NCBI RefSeq assembly: GCF_003387575.1
Contig: NZ_QUAB01000047.1
Span: forward strand, 62,001-126,000
Length of the DNA: 64,000 nt
Origin: Microbacterium bovistercoris
GTDB lineage: Bacteria > Actinomycetota > Actinomycetes > Actinomycetales > Microbacteriaceae
Reading direction: 5' to 3'
A model generated the notes under the pieces. The model was given only the letters and a program-made list of their open reading frames with translations. It was not told where the DNA came from and did not search any database. Within the stretch, counting starts at the first letter, position 1. Each line of letters starts with the position of its first letter. The position numbers were made by a program, and so were the translations under genes. Below, in pieces: positions 8,518 to 17,457 of this stretch.

Positions 8518-9372
8518 ATGCGGCGCACCATCGCCGTCAACACCTGGGTGTGGACCTCACCGCTCACGGATGACTCCCTGGAGCAGCTCGCCCGAAAGGC
8601 GGCGGCACTCGGCTATGGCTCGTTGGAGCTCCCGCTGGAGAACCCGGGCGACTGGGATCCGGTCCGGGCGAGGGACGTGCTCGACGGCCTGGGACTCGGC
8701 GCCGCGGTGGTCGGGGCGATGGGACCCGGGCGCTCGCTCATCGGGCGAGCGGGCGACGTCCAGGCCACGCGGGAGTACCTCCTGGCGTGCGTGCGTGCCG
8801 CGGAGGTGCTCGGGTCGCCGATCGTGGCTGGTCCGTTCTACGCGCCCACCGGCATGGCCTGGCGGATGGATGCCGGTGAGCGCGCCGCCGTCATCGCTGA
8901 ACTGCGCGAGAACCTCGCGCCTCTCGGCGAGGCCGCAGGCGTGGCGGGCGCGACGCTGGCCGTCGAACCGCTGAACCGCTACGAGACGAGCGTGCTCAAC
9001 ACCGTCGATCAGGCGCTCGATGCACTGGAGCCGCTGCTCGGCTCCGGTGTCGGCCTCGCGCTGGACACGTACCACCTGAACATCGAGGAGAAGCGACCCG
9101 CGGATGCCGTGCGCGCCGCCGGATCCGCGATCGCACATGTGCAGGTCTGCGGCAGCGACCGCGGCGCCGTGGGCGACGACCACACCGACTGGCCGGCGAT
9201 GCTGCAGGCCTTGGACGACGCCGGCTACACCGGCATACTCGGCCTGGAGAGCTTCACCGGCGAGAACGCGACGATCGCCGTGGCCGCCTCGGTCTGGCGC
9301 CCGCTCGCCGCCTCGCAGGACGACCTGGCCGCGCGCAGCATCCGGGCGCTGCGAGCGCTCGGCGCGGCATGA
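8518..9372 (+). CDS. Sugar 3-epimerase-like TIM-barrel protein (tagatose/psicose epimerase type)
   Basis: A 284-residue AP-endonuclease-2-like barrel. The metal and catalytic motifs match ketose 3-epimerases: EPLNRYET (Glu near residue 152), LDTYHLNIEE (Asp near 182), HVQVCGSDRG with DDHTDW, and a C-terminal LESFTGEN (Glu near 245). These place the Glu-Asp-His-Glu metal set and the two catalytic glutamates. It likely interconverts a ketose, sugar acid or inositol-like intermediate of the imported substrate. The ribosome binding site GGAAGGAG precedes the ATG. D-tagatose/D-psicose 3-epimerase activity is the closest guess. Confidence 0.78.
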   Translation: MRRTIAVNTWVWTSPLTDDSLEQLARKAAALGYGSLELPLENPGDWDPVRARDVLDGLGLGAAVVGAMGPGRSLIGRAGDVQATREYLLACVRAAEVLGSPIVAGPFYAPTGMAWRMDAGERAAVIAELRENLAPLGEAAGVAGATLAVEPLNRYETSVLNTVDQALDALEPLLGSGVGLALDTYHLNIEEKRPADAVRAAGSAIAHVQVCGSDRGAVGDDHTDWPAMLQALDDAGYTGILGLESFTGENATIAVAASVWRPLAASQDDLAARSIRALRALGAA

Positions 9373-9391
9373 CGGATTCGAAGGAGAGTTC

Positions 9392-10399
9392 ATGAGCACG
9401 CACCCCGTCACCCTGTTCACCGGCCAGTGGGCCGACCTGCCGTTCGAGGATGTCGCGCGGCTGGCCGCCTCCTGGGGCTACGACGGTCTGGAGATCGCAG
9501 CATCCGGTGATCATCTCGACCTGAAGCGCGCCGATGAGGACGACGCCTACGTCGCCTCCCGTCTGGAGATCCTCGACCGGCACGGACTGCGGGTGTTCGC
9601 CATCTCGAACCACCTCGCAGGTCAAGCGGTCTGCGATGCGCCGATCGACTTCCGGCATCAGGCGATCCTGCGCGACTACGTGTGGGGCGACGGCGAGGCG
9701 GAGGGCGTGCGGCAGCGCGCCGCCGAGGACATGCAGCGCGCCGCCCGGGTGGCCCGCAAGCTCGGCGTTGACACCGTGGTCGGCTTCACCGGGTCGTCGA
9801 TCTGGCCCTATGTGGCGATGTTCCCGCCCGTGCCCGCTTCGGTGATCGAGGCGGGGTTCGAGGACTTCGCGGCGCGCTGGCATCCGATCCTCGACGTCTT
9901 CGACGGTGAGGGCGTGCGGTTCGCGCACGAGGTGCATCCGTCCGAGATCGCCTATGACTACTGGAGCTCGGTGCGGGCGCTGGAGGCGATCGATCACCGC
10001 AGGGCGTTCGGCTTCAACTGGGATCCCTCGCACATGATGTGGCAGAACATCGACCCGGTCGGGTTCATCTGGGACTTCCAGGACCGCATCTATCACGTGG
10101 ACTGCAAGGACACTCGGATGCGGCCGCAGAACGGCCGTGCCGGGGTGCTGGGCTCGCACCTTCCGTGGGGTGACCCGCGGCGGGGCTGGGACTTCGTCTC
10201 GACAGGCCACGGAGACGTCCCCTGGGAGGACTCGTTCCGCGCCCTGGACGCGATCGGTTACACCGGCCCGATCTCGATCGAGTGGGAGGATGCCGGGATG
10301 GACCGGCTGCACGGTGCAGCGCAGGCGGTGCAGTACGTGCGGTCGCTGCTCTGGCCGAAGCCCGAGGCGTCCTTCGACGCGGCGTTCTCGAACCAGTGA
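9392..10399 (+). CDS. Sugar phosphate isomerase/epimerase family TIM-barrel protein
   Basis: A 335-residue xylose-isomerase-like barrel. It has GYDGLEIAASGDHLDL at the N-terminus, GFTGSSIWPYVAMFPP, HEVHPSEIAYDYW (putative metal Glu/His), FNWDPSHMMWQ (Asp/His) and a C-terminal ISIEWEDAGMDR (Glu). This larger subfamily often sits in inositol or sugar-lactone operons beside Gfo/Idh dehydrogenases, as here. A good ribosome binding site (AAGGAGAG) before the ATG at 9392 fixes the start. It is the last gene of the ROK-linked operon and ends in a strong hairpin. Confidence 0.82.
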   Translation: MSTHPVTLFTGQWADLPFEDVARLAASWGYDGLEIAASGDHLDLKRADEDDAYVASRLEILDRHGLRVFAISNHLAGQAVCDAPIDFRHQAILRDYVWGDGEAEGVRQRAAEDMQRAARVARKLGVDTVVGFTGSSIWPYVAMFPPVPASVIEAGFEDFAARWHPILDVFDGEGVRFAHEVHPSEIAYDYWSSVRALEAIDHRRAFGFNWDPSHMMWQNIDPVGFIWDFQDRIYHVDCKDTRMRPQNGRAGVLGSHLPWGDPRRGWDFVSTGHGDVPWEDSFRALDAIGYTGPISIEWEDAGMDRLHGAAQAVQYVRSLLWPKPEASFDAAFSNQ

Positions 10400-10428
10400 G
10401 GGGATGCACCGCAACGGTGCATCCCCTC
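10398..10428. terminator. Bidirectional terminator hairpin
   Basis: A perfect 13-bp stem, GAGGGGATGCACC (10398-10410) pairing with GGTGCATCCCCTC (10416-10428), with loop GCAAC. It begins inside the stop codon of the upstream gene and sits between two convergent genes, so it can serve both strands. There is no T-tract, which is common for actinobacterial hairpins. Confidence 0.75.
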
Positions 10429-10447
10429 AGGCAAGCGGATCAGCCGA

Positions 10448-12199
10448 TCAGCGGGTCACCTCCGTGAACCCGTCGGCGGTGAACGCCGCAGCATCCGCCT
10501 CACCGTTCAGGACGACCCGGTGTCCGTCGCGCAGCTTCACCCCGTCGACGAACGCGCCGCGGCCCTGCGTGTTGGCGTCGGTCGTGTACCGCCAGCGCAC
10601 CGTGTCGGTCCCGTCGGGCAGGACCGCGTTCGCCTTGCCCCAGTCCCGATGCCCCTGATTGTCGAACGTGCCGTCGGTCTCGACGGTGCGATCGCCGAAG
10701 CGCACCGTGTACGGCACGAGCGACCAGGTCGTCCCGCCGTCCGACGACGCCTCCAGCGCGAACACGTCAGTCGACTCCAGGTCGGCGAACACGTCGAACG
10801 ACAGCGACATGTCACCACCCGCCGGCACGGCCACCGAGAGCGTGTGCTCCGCGGCATCATCGGTCCCGCTGAACCACTCCGTCCTGCCCTTCTGCGGGGA
10901 GACCGCCATGGCCTCCGCGAGGCCCTGCGCGATCGCCCGGCGCGACGGGTTGTTCGAGCCCCAGCTGCGGCTCGGGTGCACTCTGTTCGTCAGCAGCACC
11001 GCGAAGGAGCGCGAGGTGAAGTCGATCACGAGGGAGGTGCCGGTGTACCCGGTGTGCCCCGCCGTCGACCCCGCCGCGAGCCCGCTCATGTACCAGAGCT
11101 GGTTCAACTCGAAGCCCAGCCCGTGCGAATCACCCGGGAACTCGGTGTTCTCGTCGGTGATCATCGCCTGCACGGATGCCTCCGACAGGACGCGCTGTCC
11201 GTCGTAGACGCCGCCGTTCAGCATCGTCTGCGCGAGGATCGCCATGTCGTGAGCGGTGGAGAAGATGCCGGCGTGGCCGGCCACACCGCCCAGGCTCCAC
11301 GCGTTCTCGTCGTGCACCGAGCCCCAGACCATCCCGCGGGCGGGGGAGGCCTGATACTCGGTGGCGGCGATGCGCGGCTTCAGGCTCTCATCCGGGTTGT
11401 ACCCGGTGTCGACCATCTTCAGCGGATCGGTGATGCCCTCCGCGACCAGCGTGTCGAGCGACTCACCGGTCAGTCGCTCGGCAAGCACGCCGAGCGCGAT
11501 GAGGTTCAGGTCGGAGTACTCGTAGACCGTTCCCGGCGGGTTCTTCACCGGCACGTCCATCACGGCCTGGATGCGCGACGCCTTGTCGGGGTAAGCGCTC
11601 CACAGCGGCAGCCACGACACCAGACCCGACGTGTGCGTGAGCATCTGCCGGATCGTGATGGTCTCCTTGCCGCCGTTAGCGAACTCCGGCAGGTAGCTGC
11701 CGTAGGTCGCGTCCAGATCGACGAGGCCCTTCTCGACCAGCTGCATGATCACGATCGACGTGAACAGCTTGCTCACCGACGCCATGTCGTAGATGGTGTC
11801 CTGCGTCGCCGCGATGCGCTGGTCCTCGGGCAGCTTCGTCGTGGCATCCGCGTAGAGCAGCGAGTAGCCGGTGGCGTGCTCGCTGACGACGCGGCCCTGG
11901 TGGCCCATCACGCCGACCGCCGAGGCGTACATCGGCTTCACCTTCGGATCGGCGGGCGTGGCGTAGCCATCGATGGCTTGCCACGCCGCATCGATCGGCG
12001 CCGGGTCGAGACCGAGCGCCTCGGGCGTGCTGTCGTGCAGTGTCGTGCTGCTCTTCATGAACCCCGCGAAGGGCGCGTCGAACTGCCCGGTGCGGCCCTG
12101 CCCCGCGGTATCCGCGAACGCCGGCGTCAGCGAACCGGTCGCTAGCAGTCCGGCGGTGGCGAGCGCCGCGAGCGCAGTCCGGCCGGTACGGCGCATCAT
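10448..12199 (-). CDS. Secreted beta-lactamase-fold serine hydrolase, AmiE-like (muropeptide amidase candidate)
   Basis: A 583-residue exported protein. The Sec signal peptide ends near PAFADT (about residue 30). The beta-lactamase-fold domain has the S-x-x-K motif SVSK at 141-144, a tyrosine motif (VYEYSDLN) in the position of the YxN motif, and HTGYTGT replacing KTG. The last about 120 residues form a beta-rich domain (FDVFADLESTDVF, EASSDGGTTW), probably binding or structural. In Bacillus subtilis the ybbE/AmiE enzyme of this family removes the peptide from MurNAc-peptides and is encoded with NagZ and NamZ, exactly as here. It could instead be an esterase. Start codon ATGATG overlaps the NamZ stop. 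Confidence 0.72.
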   Translation of the reverse strand: MMRRTGRTALAALATAGLLATGSLTPAFADTAGQGRTGQFDAPFAGFMKSSTTLHDSTPEALGLDPAPIDAAWQAIDGYATPADPKVKPMYASAVGVMGHQGRVVSEHATGYSLLYADATTKLPEDQRIAATQDTIYDMASVSKLFTSIVIMQLVEKGLVDLDATYGSYLPEFANGGKETITIRQMLTHTSGLVSWLPLWSAYPDKASRIQAVMDVPVKNPPGTVYEYSDLNLIALGVLAERLTGESLDTLVAEGITDPLKMVDTGYNPDESLKPRIAATEYQASPARGMVWGSVHDENAWSLGGVAGHAGIFSTAHDMAILAQTMLNGGVYDGQRVLSEASVQAMITDENTEFPGDSHGLGFELNQLWYMSGLAAGSTAGHTGYTGTSLVIDFTSRSFAVLLTNRVHPSRSWGSNNPSRRAIAQGLAEAMAVSPQKGRTEWFSGTDDAAEHTLSVAVPAGGDMSLSFDVFADLESTDVFALEASSDGGTTWSLVPYTVRFGDRTVETDGTFDNQGHRDWGKANAVLPDGTDTVRWRYTTDANTQGRGAFVDGVKLRDGHRVVLNGEADAAAFTADGFTEVTR

Positions 12200-13488
12200 C
12201 GCGGTCCCCCGTACAGCAGGAACGGTTCGGTGTCGTCGCGGAACTTCTGCAGCTCCGGCTGCCAGGCCGCGACGATCTCCTCTGCCGAAGCCCCGGCCTC
12301 GAGCTGCTGCTGGAACCTGCCGGAGCCGGTGAGCAGCCCGATCCACCGCCCGCCGTCACCGCGCCAATCGAACTCGGGGTAGAGCCGCCGGGCCTCGACG
12401 AGCATGTGCGTGGCGACCGTGATCGCGTCGACCTTCTCGGCATCCAGGATGTGCACCTGCACACCGGCGCACACGACGTTCGCGTTCTTCGAGAACGTCG
12501 GCGTGAAGTACGCCTCGCGGAACTCCACACCCGCCAGCTTCTTCGCGTTCAGCGCCTGGGCCCACCGGTAGTCGATGTACGGCGCGCCGATCAGCTCGAA
12601 GGGGCGGGTGGTGCCTCGGCCCTCCGACCAGTTCGTCGCCTCGACCATCCCGGTGCCCGGGTACAGCGTCGCCGTCTGCGGAGTGGGCATGTTCGGCGAC
12701 GGCGGGATCCAGCGGTCGGCCTGATCCGGGCCGACCATCTCGCGCCGCCAGCCGGCGGCCTGCACGACCTGCAGATCGTCCAGCTTCGCGACGCCGGCGC
12801 GCTCCATGAAGGTCGCGTTGAAGAACAGCGCCAGCTCGCCGACGGTCATGCCGTGCTGCTGCGAGATCTCGAGCAGTCCCACACCCGAGGTGTACCCCTG
12901 CTGCAGCACCGGGCCGCGAGCCCGCCCGCCGAGCGGGTTCGGCCGGTCCAGCACGACGAAGCGCACCCCGCCGACCTTCGACGCCGCCTGCATCGCCGTC
13001 CACATCGTCCAGATGTAGGTGTAGAAGCGCGCACCCACGTCCCGGATGTCGAAGACGACGGTGTCGATGCCGGCGGTGGTGAAGAAGCCGGCCAGCTTCG
13101 TGGCCGTCGCCCCGTACGCGTCGTACACCGTGACGCCGGTGCGCGGGTCGACGGACGTCTCCTCGGCCTCACCCGCCTGGGCCGTGCCGCGGAACCCGTG
13201 CTCGGGTCCGAACACCGCCCTCAGGTCGACGCCGTGGGCGACCATGTCGTCGACGATGCTGGTGAAGTCCTCCAGCACGCCTGTGGGATTGGTGATCACA
13301 CCGACCTTGCGGCCGGCGAACACGCGCCACTTGTCGGACGCCGCGATGTCGGCACCCGTGCGGATGCGTCGGCCGCCGTTCCCGGCGGCCGCGGTGGCAG
13401 CCGTCGCCGACCCCGCGGCCGCGACGCTCGCGGCGGTCGCCGCTGCCACGCCGGCGGCGCCGAACAGTCCTCGCCTGCTGATGTTCAT
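12196..13488 (-). CDS. namZ: Exo-beta-N-acetylmuramidase, NamZ / DUF1343 (GH171)
   Basis: A 430-residue exported glycosidase. The N-terminus MNISRRGLFGAAG has a twin-arginine motif, then a long Ala-rich stretch, so Tat export is likely. Family motifs are GPEHGFRG (residues 94-101, with the probable catalytic Glu96), FDIRDVGARFYTYIW, LDRPNPLGG and SPNMPTP. Characterised members release MurNAc from the non-reducing end of peptidoglycan fragments, in partnership with NagZ. The ATG at 13488 has a ribosome binding site (GAGGAG); upstream in-frame codons do not fit the Tat signal. It lies 25 bp after nagZ and overlaps the hydrolase gene downstream. Confidence 0.86.
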   Translation of the reverse strand: MNISRRGLFGAAGVAAATAASVAAAGSATAATAAAGNGGRRIRTGADIAASDKWRVFAGRKVGVITNPTGVLEDFTSIVDDMVAHGVDLRAVFGPEHGFRGTAQAGEAEETSVDPRTGVTVYDAYGATATKLAGFFTTAGIDTVVFDIRDVGARFYTYIWTMWTAMQAASKVGGVRFVVLDRPNPLGGRARGPVLQQGYTSGVGLLEISQQHGMTVGELALFFNATFMERAGVAKLDDLQVVQAAGWRREMVGPDQADRWIPPSPNMPTPQTATLYPGTGMVEATNWSEGRGTTRPFELIGAPYIDYRWAQALNAKKLAGVEFREAYFTPTFSKNANVVCAGVQVHILDAEKVDAITVATHMLVEARRLYPEFDWRGDGGRWIGLLTGSGRFQQQLEAGASAEEIVAAWQPELQKFRDDTEPFLLYGGPR

Positions 13489-13513
13489 GTCTTCGCTCCT
13501 CATCTTTCCGCGG

Positions 13514-15325
13514 TCACCAGGTGAGTCCATGGCCGAACGGGTACAGCACCTTCGTCGGGTCGTCGCCCGAGAAGATGTCGACCGGCAGCTTGCCTGCCGG
13601 GCTGATCTCCCCGGTGATGACCTTCGCCAGCGAGGCGAGCGCGGGGGTGGCGTACGAGTACGTCGCGATGAAGTTGTCCACGGCGCCGAGCTGGTTGATG
13701 TCGTACGGGTTGCGCACGCCCACCACGACCAGGTGCGTGTCGGTGGCGTCCAGTGCGGCGACCAGGGCCTTCTGCCTGCTCGTGGCGGTCACGCCGTTGG
13801 TGAGCACGACCGTGACGTCGCTGGCCTGGGCGGCGGCGACGGCCTGATCGATCTGCGCCTGCGTCGGGGCGGTGCCCGTCGACAGGGCGGTCGCCTGCGC
13901 GCCGCGCGCGGTGAGCTGGTCGGCGAGCGTCTGGCCGGTGACGACGCCGTAGCCGGTGACGAGCACCTTCTCTCCGGTGACGGACACGGGCAGGGCGCCG
14001 TTCTCGTTGCGGACCAGCGTGGTGGTGCGGTCGGTGATCTTCTCGGCCGCGCGCAGGCTGGACTGCTTGCCGACCTTGTCGAGCACCTTGCCGACGTCGA
14101 CCTTCGGGTGCTTCGTCACGCCCTGGTCGTACTTCATCACCAGGACGCGCTGCACCGACTCGTCGATGCGCTGCTCGGTGAGACGGCCGGACGCCAGGGC
14201 GTCCTCGACGGCCTGGTACGCCTCCTGCGGAGCGGCGGGGAGCAGCAGCTGGTCGACGCCGGCCTCGAGGGCGCGCACCGCGACCTCGCCGTCGCCGTAC
14301 TTCTGCCGCACGGCGGCCATCTCCAGACCGTCGGTGACGATCACGCCGTCGAAGCCGAGCGCCTCGCGCAGCTGACCGGTGACGATCTTCTTCGAGAGCG
14401 TGGCCGGGTCGCCGCTGTCATCGAGTGCAGGCACCACGATGTGCGCGGTCATGATCGAGTCGACGCCCGCGGCGATCGCGGCCTGGAAAGGCGGCGCGTC
14501 GATCTGCTGCCACTCCTCGAGCGTGTGGGTGATGACCGGCAGACCGGTGTGGGAGTCGGTGGCGGTGTCGCCGTGGCCGGGGAAGTGCTTGGCCGTCGCG
14601 ATGATGCCGGCGTCGTCCTGGTAGCCCTGCACGGCGGCGGCGGTCAGCTGCGAGACGAGGGTCGGGTCGGAGGAGAAGCTGCGGACGCCGATCACGGGGT
14701 TGTCGGGGTTGACGTTGACGTCGGCGTCGGGGGCGTTGTTCTGCTGGATGCCCATCGCCAGCAGCTCCTGACCGGTGATGGCGGCCGCCTTGCGGGTGTC
14801 CTTCGTGCTGCCTCCCGCTCCGAGTGCCATGTTGCCCGGGAACAGCGTGGCGGGGGAGCCGATGCGGGTGACGAGCCCCTGCTCCTGGTCGGTGCTGACG
14901 AGGAGGGGGATGCCTGCTCCGGCATCCGCTGCGGCATCCTGCAGGCCGTTCGAGAGGTTCGCGACCTGCACCGGGTCGGTGACGTTGTCGCGGGCGGAGA
15001 ACAGGATGAAGCCGCCGGGCTCGTACTCGGAGATGATGCGTGCGGCGTCGGGCTGGCCGTACAGCGCGGTGTTGCGCGCGTCCTCGCTGGTCGCGGTCGG
15101 GCCGTAGGCGAAGAGGATGAAGAGCTGTCCGATCTTCTCCTCGAGCGTCATCGACGCCATGGTGCTGCGGGCGTACTCCCGTGCCCGGTCCTCGGCGTGC
15201 GCGGCCGACTGCCCGGCTGTCGGCGGTGGAGTCTCCGCGGCCGATGCGGCAACAGGGCCGAGCCCGACCGCGAGCGCGACGGTCGCGGCGGTCGCCACCG
15301 ATCGCCTGAAAGATATGTTTCGCAT
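13514..15325 (-). CDS. nagZ: Secreted glycoside hydrolase family 3 beta-N-acetylglucosaminidase
   Basis: A 603-residue exported GH3 enzyme that releases GlcNAc from peptidoglycan chains or muropeptides. After a signal peptide (cleaved near ASAAE, residue 30) the catalytic barrel shows TDQEQGLV. It also has the NagZ-type KHFPGHGDT (residues 246-254), which supplies the unusual His general acid/base, and VTDGLEMAAV with Asp332 as likely nucleophile. A C-terminal alpha/beta sandwich domain follows, as in the B. subtilis YbbD type and unlike the short E. coli enzyme. The ATG at 15325 follows GAGGAG. First gene of a three-gene salvage operon. Confidence 0.9.
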   Translation of the reverse strand: MRNISFRRSVATAATVALAVGLGPVAASAAETPPPTAGQSAAHAEDRAREYARSTMASMTLEEKIGQLFILFAYGPTATSEDARNTALYGQPDAARIISEYEPGGFILFSARDNVTDPVQVANLSNGLQDAAADAGAGIPLLVSTDQEQGLVTRIGSPATLFPGNMALGAGGSTKDTRKAAAITGQELLAMGIQQNNAPDADVNVNPDNPVIGVRSFSSDPTLVSQLTAAAVQGYQDDAGIIATAKHFPGHGDTATDSHTGLPVITHTLEEWQQIDAPPFQAAIAAGVDSIMTAHIVVPALDDSGDPATLSKKIVTGQLREALGFDGVIVTDGLEMAAVRQKYGDGEVAVRALEAGVDQLLLPAAPQEAYQAVEDALASGRLTEQRIDESVQRVLVMKYDQGVTKHPKVDVGKVLDKVGKQSSLRAAEKITDRTTTLVRNENGALPVSVTGEKVLVTGYGVVTGQTLADQLTARGAQATALSTGTAPTQAQIDQAVAAAQASDVTVVLTNGVTATSRQKALVAALDATDTHLVVVGVRNPYDINQLGAVDNFIATYSYATPALASLAKVITGEISPAGKLPVDIFSGDDPTKVLYPFGHGLTW

Positions 15326-15433
15326 GACGTCACTCCTCATCGAGTTTCGTCCCCAGCTTCGCCCACCCCAGGGCGTCGCCAGCCTATCCCTCTCCGATCC
15401 GTTTTGAACAGAGGGTTGACGAATTCCGGGCGA

Positions 15434-16432
15434 TCATTCGCCCTTCAGGCGCACCTGTCGCTCATGCCCTGTCTCGGACAGTTCGGCGATGTCGTCACGC
15501 GACTTCAAGAAGTCGGAGAAGGATCGATATCCGAGCGCTTTCTCGCTGAATGACGGGTCCATCCGGCGCATCTGCGTCTTGATCGTCGAGCTGTGCAGCC
15601 ACTCGTCGGCGTCGGCCTTGTCGTGACCGAGTCGCAGCGCGCGGATCAGCAGGGCGGATGCCTCGATCTGCTCCTCCGAGGTGAGGTCGATGTCGTCGTC
15701 GACCGGCGCGGCGGGTGCCTTCTTCGTGCTCCTGCGCTTCGCTGCGGGCTTCTGCGTGGGTTCCGGCGCGGAATCTTTTGTATCGGATGTTTCGGCGGCG
15801 GCGGGCTGCGCAGCATCCGTCTTGGGGGTGTTGCGCGGCTTCGCGGTGCGCTTCTCGATGATGAGCCGGTCGACGCCGGGAAGCGAGTCGTAGGACTCGA
15901 ACTGGTCGCAGGCCGCGGCGAGGGACTTCGCCGTGGAGCCGGCGACGCCGACGCCGATGACGTACCGGCCGAGGCGCTTGCAGCGCTGGGCGAGCGGCAC
16001 GTAGTCGCTGTCACCGGCGACGATCACGACGTGGGTGAGGTCGGGCAGCCGGAACATGTCCTCGACGGCGTCGACGGCGAGGCGGATGTCGGCGCCGTTC
16101 TTCGCATACGCGGCGGCAGGGAACAGCTGCACGAGGTCGACCGCGCGGGCGACCAGCTGGCTGCGATAGTCGGCGTTCACCGGGGACGACCAGTCCGCAT
16201 AGGCGCGGGTGAGCACGAGGGTGCCGAACGACGAGGCGTAGTCGATGATCGCGCCGACGTCGATGACCGCGCGGCTCAGTCGCTCGGCGACCTCTGCGTC
16301 GTGCGGGTCCTCTGCGATGCGCTGGCGGTCCTTCGAGTAGGCGTTGCGGCCGTGCACCCGGTCGTACCAGGAGATGACGATGTTGTCGAAGTCCAGATAG
16401 ACCGCGACGCGGGCATCCGTCTCGTCAGCCAT
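15434..16432 (-). CDS. NYN-domain (PIN-like) protein with C-terminal LOTUS/OST-HTH domain
   Basis: A 332-residue probable RNA-acting protein. The N-terminal LabA/NYN domain (about residues 8-165) shows the acidic nuclease pattern: YLDFDNIVISW, KNGADIRLAVDAVEDM and VIVAGDSDYVPL. A Lys/Pro/Ala-rich linker of about 55 residues follows, then an OST-HTH/LOTUS-like region (about 245-325, with ALGYRSFSDFLKSRDDIAEL). The combination is widespread but the bacterial role is poorly defined; RNA cleavage or binding is inferred. The start overlaps the end of the upstream dehydrogenase gene by 8 bases (ATGGCTGA). Confidence 0.82.
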   Translation of the reverse strand: MADETDARVAVYLDFDNIVISWYDRVHGRNAYSKDRQRIAEDPHDAEVAERLSRAVIDVGAIIDYASSFGTLVLTRAYADWSSPVNADYRSQLVARAVDLVQLFPAAAYAKNGADIRLAVDAVEDMFRLPDLTHVVIVAGDSDYVPLAQRCKRLGRYVIGVGVAGSTAKSLAAACDQFESYDSLPGVDRLIIEKRTAKPRNTPKTDAAQPAAAETSDTKDSAPEPTQKPAAKRRSTKKAPAAPVDDDIDLTSEEQIEASALLIRALRLGHDKADADEWLHSSTIKTQMRRMDPSFSEKALGYRSFSDFLKSRDDIAELSETGHERQVRLKGE

Positions 16433-17420
16433 CTGCGGGCTCCTCTCCGGGATAGCGCACCCCGATCTGGCGGCGGATCTCGTCGAGCGCGCCCATGATC
16501 TCCACCGTCTCGGCGATGGGCAGGATGTCGCCTGCGATGTTTCCCTCGGCGACCAGCCGCTCGGCGGCGAGCGCCTCGAACTGCATGCCGCGTCCGTCGA
16601 TCTCGGTGCGGTACTCCTCGAGCACCGTGCCGTCCGGGGCGGTGACGCGGAACGAGGTGGCCGAGTAGAACACCCGGTCGATGTCGATCCTGGCATCCGT
16701 GCCGACGATCGCCGCCGTGTTGGGACCGGCTGCGCGCGAGGAGGACAGGCTCGTCGAGATCGCGCCGCCCGCGTGAGTCATGACGGTCGCGACCTCGGCG
16801 TCCGCTCCGGTCTCGAGAAGACGCCCGGACGCCTGGATGCCGGTGGGCGCACCGAGCACGTCCCAGATGAACGAGATCGGGTAGATGCCCAGGTCCAGCA
16901 GAGCGCCCCCGCCGAGCTCGATCGCGTTGATGCGGTGCGCAGGGTCGGTCGGGAGGCTCTGGGTGTGGTCGGCCATCACCGCGCGGATCTCGCCCAGCGT
17001 GCCGGCGGCGAGGATCTCGCGGATGCGCACCATGTGCGGCAGATAGCGGGTCCACATCGCCTCCATGACGAGCAGACCCTTCTCCGCTGCGAGAGCCTGC
17101 AGGTCCTCCGCCTCGGCGCGGTTCACCGTGAACGCCTTCTCGACCAGTACGTGCTTGCCGTTCTCGAGGGCGAGGCGCGCGTTCGCGTGGTGCATCGGAT
17201 GCGGAGTCGAGACGTAGACGATGTCGACCTCGGGGTCGGCGACGAGAGCCTCGTACGAGGCGTGCGCATGCGGGATGTCGAACGTCGCGGCGAAGGCGTC
17301 CGCTGCCTGCTGCGAGCGGGATCCCACCGCCCTGACGTCGAGGCCCGCGGTGCGGAGGTCGGAGGTGAAGGCGGTCGCGATGCCGCCGGTGGCGAGGATT
17401 CCCCAGCGCAGTCCGGTCAT
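16425..17420 (-). CDS. Gfo/Idh/MocA family oxidoreductase
   Basis: A 331-residue NAD(P)-dependent dehydrogenase unrelated in detail to the one at 2439. The Rossmann region WGILATGGIATAF is at residues 6-18, VEKAFTVN carries the catalytic-lysine motif, followed by EAMWTRYLP and GGALLDLGIYPI. The EKAF/EAMWTR pattern resembles trans-dihydrodiol or glucose-fructose-type dehydrogenases. A -10 box TACGCT (17427-17432, minus strand) ends 6 bases before the ATG, predicting a leaderless message. It overlaps the NYN gene downstream. Confidence 0.85.
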   Translation of the reverse strand: MTGLRWGILATGGIATAFTSDLRTAGLDVRAVGSRSQQAADAFAATFDIPHAHASYEALVADPEVDIVYVSTPHPMHHANARLALENGKHVLVEKAFTVNRAEAEDLQALAAEKGLLVMEAMWTRYLPHMVRIREILAAGTLGEIRAVMADHTQSLPTDPAHRINAIELGGGALLDLGIYPISFIWDVLGAPTGIQASGRLLETGADAEVATVMTHAGGAISTSLSSSRAAGPNTAAIVGTDARIDIDRVFYSATSFRVTAPDGTVLEEYRTEIDGRGMQFEALAAERLVAEGNIAGDILPIAETVEIMGALDEIRRQIGVRYPGEEPADG

Positions 17421-17457
17421 GCCTTCAGCGTAGCGGGGCGCCCTTCGTCTCGTCGCT

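Noticed and set aside
13046..15553. 835-residue open frame antisense to the nagZ/namZ genes
   Set aside because: Low-complexity Arg/Gly/Val-rich translation typical of antisense frames in high-GC DNA; the opposite strand encodes clear GH3 and NamZ enzymes.
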